From contig DAFJ01000022.1 of the NCBI GenBank assembly GCA_002497905.1, forward strand, positions 2,895 to 8,694: DNA of 5,800 nt, given 5' to 3'. Source of the DNA: Euryarchaeota archaeon UBA251. Lineage in GTDB: Archaea; Thermoplasmatota; Poseidoniia; Poseidoniales; Thalassarchaeaceae. The notes below the pieces were generated by a model. The model saw only the letters and a program-made list of their open reading frames with translations. It searched no databases and had not been told where the DNA came from. Numbering within the stretch: the first letter of the stretch is position 1; every line of letters starts with the position of its first letter. The position numbers and the translations under genes are program-made. Below, one piece after another: positions 5,207 to 5,800 of the stretch.

Positions 5207-5800
5207 ATGTCCTACACGGCCACGGTCCTGCGTGTGACTCACGAGGGATCCGTTTTGGCAAGTTTCGACGGAGGAGTACCCCGTTTGGGCCAGCGACTTC
5301 GCGATGGAACTGGGACCACAATCGGTCGCGTTGACAGCGTGATTGGCCCAGTTGATGACCCCATGGTCAATGTCGTTATTCTAGACCCTCATCTTGAAGC
5401 TGAAACTCTGATTGGTTCAACTCTTGAATTGGCTCCAAGAGAACGTCGCGAACGGCGAGATCAACGACAACATGGCCGTTCACGATTTTCACGTGATAAC
5501 GATCGTGGCGATAGACGATATGACCGGCGTAACGACCGAGGTAGAGGCGACAGAAGAGGTGGCGACCGGCGTGATCAGAATCGTTCATGGGGCGATAGAC
5601 GTGGAAATGAACGAGATTCAAGGATGAAGCCGGGCGATTGGATGTGCCCTAAGTGCAATAATCATAATTTCGCAAGTAAAACCAGTTGTAATCGAACTGG
5701 CTGTGAAGAACCCAAACCAAATGATTCCTCTGGACAAGGTGGAAACCGCTCATGGGGCAACCAACGTGGTGGAGACCGACGTGGCGGTGATCGACGTGGC
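5207..5800 (+). CDS. gar1: Gar1-like H/ACA RNP protein fused to DRR/RG-rich tracts and a RanBP2-type zinc finger (3' end outside window)
   Basis: An open frame of 198 codons runs from ATG 5207 to the window edge without a stop. Residues 1-76 form a Gar1 domain: TATVLRVTHEGSVLAS at the start, P25-x-LG-x-x-L-x-D, then IGRVDSVIGPVDDPMV (39-54), the counterpart of the family's 'GxVxDVFGPVxxPYV', and a final IGSTLEL (69-75). Archaeal Gar1 is part of the box H/ACA RNP with Cbf5, Nop10 and L7Ae, which converts uridine to pseudouridine in RNA. Archaeal Gar1 normally ends here. Instead, residues 78-140 are extremely Arg-rich (25 of 63) with five DRR triplets; residues 143-171 form a RanBP2-like zinc finger, W145-x-C147-x2-C150-x3-N154-x6-C161-x4-C166; and from 174 on a GGDRR repeat tract continues past the edge. 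Such a tail suggests extra RNA binding. The start lies three bases after the upstream stop with no obvious Shine-Dalgarno, so translation may be coupled. A free-standing Gar1-derived RNA-binding protein is the alternative. Confidence 0.85.
   Translation, partial: MSYTATVLRVTHEGSVLASFDGGVPRLGQRLRDGTGTTIGRVDSVIGPVDDPMVNVVILDPHLEAETLIGSTLELAPRERRERRDQRQHGRSRFSRDNDRGDRRYDRRNDRGRGDRRGGDRRDQNRSWGDRRGNERDSRMKPGDWMCPKCNNHNFASKTSCNRTGCEEPKPNDSSGQGGNRSWGNQRGGDRRGGDRRG
5438..5623 (+). repeat. Low-complexity DRR/RG-coding tract
   Basis: Within the Gar1-like gene this stretch encodes residues 78-139, dominated by Arg, Asp and Gly, with DRR at 102, 106, 115, 120 and 130. Arg codons alternate among CGT, CGC, CGA, CGG, AGA and AGG, so the repeat is kept at the protein level while the DNA copies have diverged. 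The composition makes the overlapping frames on both strands open by chance; they are not genes. Confidence 0.75.
5633..5719 (+). other. RanBP2-type zinc finger coding segment
   Basis: Codons 143-171 of the Gar1-like gene. The order GDW-x-C-x2-C-x3-NF-x5-C-x4-C-x3-KP matches the single-stranded-RNA-binding RanBP2 finger, including the conserved Trp before the first Cys and the Asn-Phe after the second. The last cysteine pair is separated by four residues rather than the commoner two, a spacing I recall also in some plant RanBP2 fingers. Zn binding is expected from the four Cys (147, 150, 161, 166) but not proven. Confidence 0.75.
5768..5800 (+). repeat. Tandem 15-bp repeat coding GGDRR, cut by window end
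   Basis: Two 15-bp units (5768-5782 and 5783-5797) encode GGDRR twice and the next unit begins at 5798. The units differ at three positions only, all third codon positions and all silent. The array may continue beyond the window. Confidence 0.7.

Noticed and set aside
5204..5240. Terminator between the surface gene and the Gar1-like gene
   Set aside because: Only three bases separate the genes and no T-run or hairpin is seen there.
5376..5627. Open frames on both strands over the Arg-rich part of the Gar1-like gene
   Set aside because: They arise from the low-complexity repeat composition. The Gar1-like frame has domain evidence on both sides of the tract, while these do not.

Overview
This 5.8-kb window looks archaeal, most plausibly from the marine Thermoplasmatota (Marine Group II/III, Poseidoniales-like). 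The reasons are a Gar1-type H/ACA RNP protein (a family confined to archaea and eukaryotes), a RanBP2-type zinc finger on the same polypeptide, a large acidic cell-surface protein with a C-terminal membrane anchor, AT-rich TATA-like promoter DNA and dense coding. The lineage is an inference; no rRNA or other marker gene lies in the window. There is no gap over 300 bases without a gene, and no tRNA, rRNA, CRISPR array or insertion sequence was seen.

Left part (1-1117): the 3' end of a WbqC-like gene on the + strand converges on a complete family-2 membrane glycosyltransferase of the GtrB/ArnC/dolichol-phosphate-sugar-synthase type on the - strand. Their 3' ends overlap by 89 bp. Both belong to families typical of surface glycan loci.

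Middle (1118-3060): a 99-bp divergent promoter region with two TATA-like elements separates the glycosyltransferase from an ABC-2 type export module, an ATPase and a six-helix permease whose genes overlap by ATGA.

Right part (3061-5800): after a short spacer with a perfect hairpin and a GGAGGT Shine-Dalgarno-like site comes a roughly 690-residue surface protein. It has an N-terminal hydrophobic segment, twelve mostly closely paired cysteines, clustered N-glycosylation sequons, an Ig/PKD-like C-terminal domain and a C-terminal LPAPG + transmembrane + GRRD tail. Three bases after its stop codon starts a Gar1 homologue that continues past the window end. Its Gar1 core is followed by an Arg/Asp/Gly-rich tract with repeated DRR, a RanBP2-like zinc finger, and a second Gly/Arg repeat tract.

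The ABC module and surface protein may form one envelope-related transcription unit, with the Gar1-like RNA-binding protein as an unrelated passenger. The Gar1 - DRR/RG tract - zinc finger fusion is the most unusual item here.
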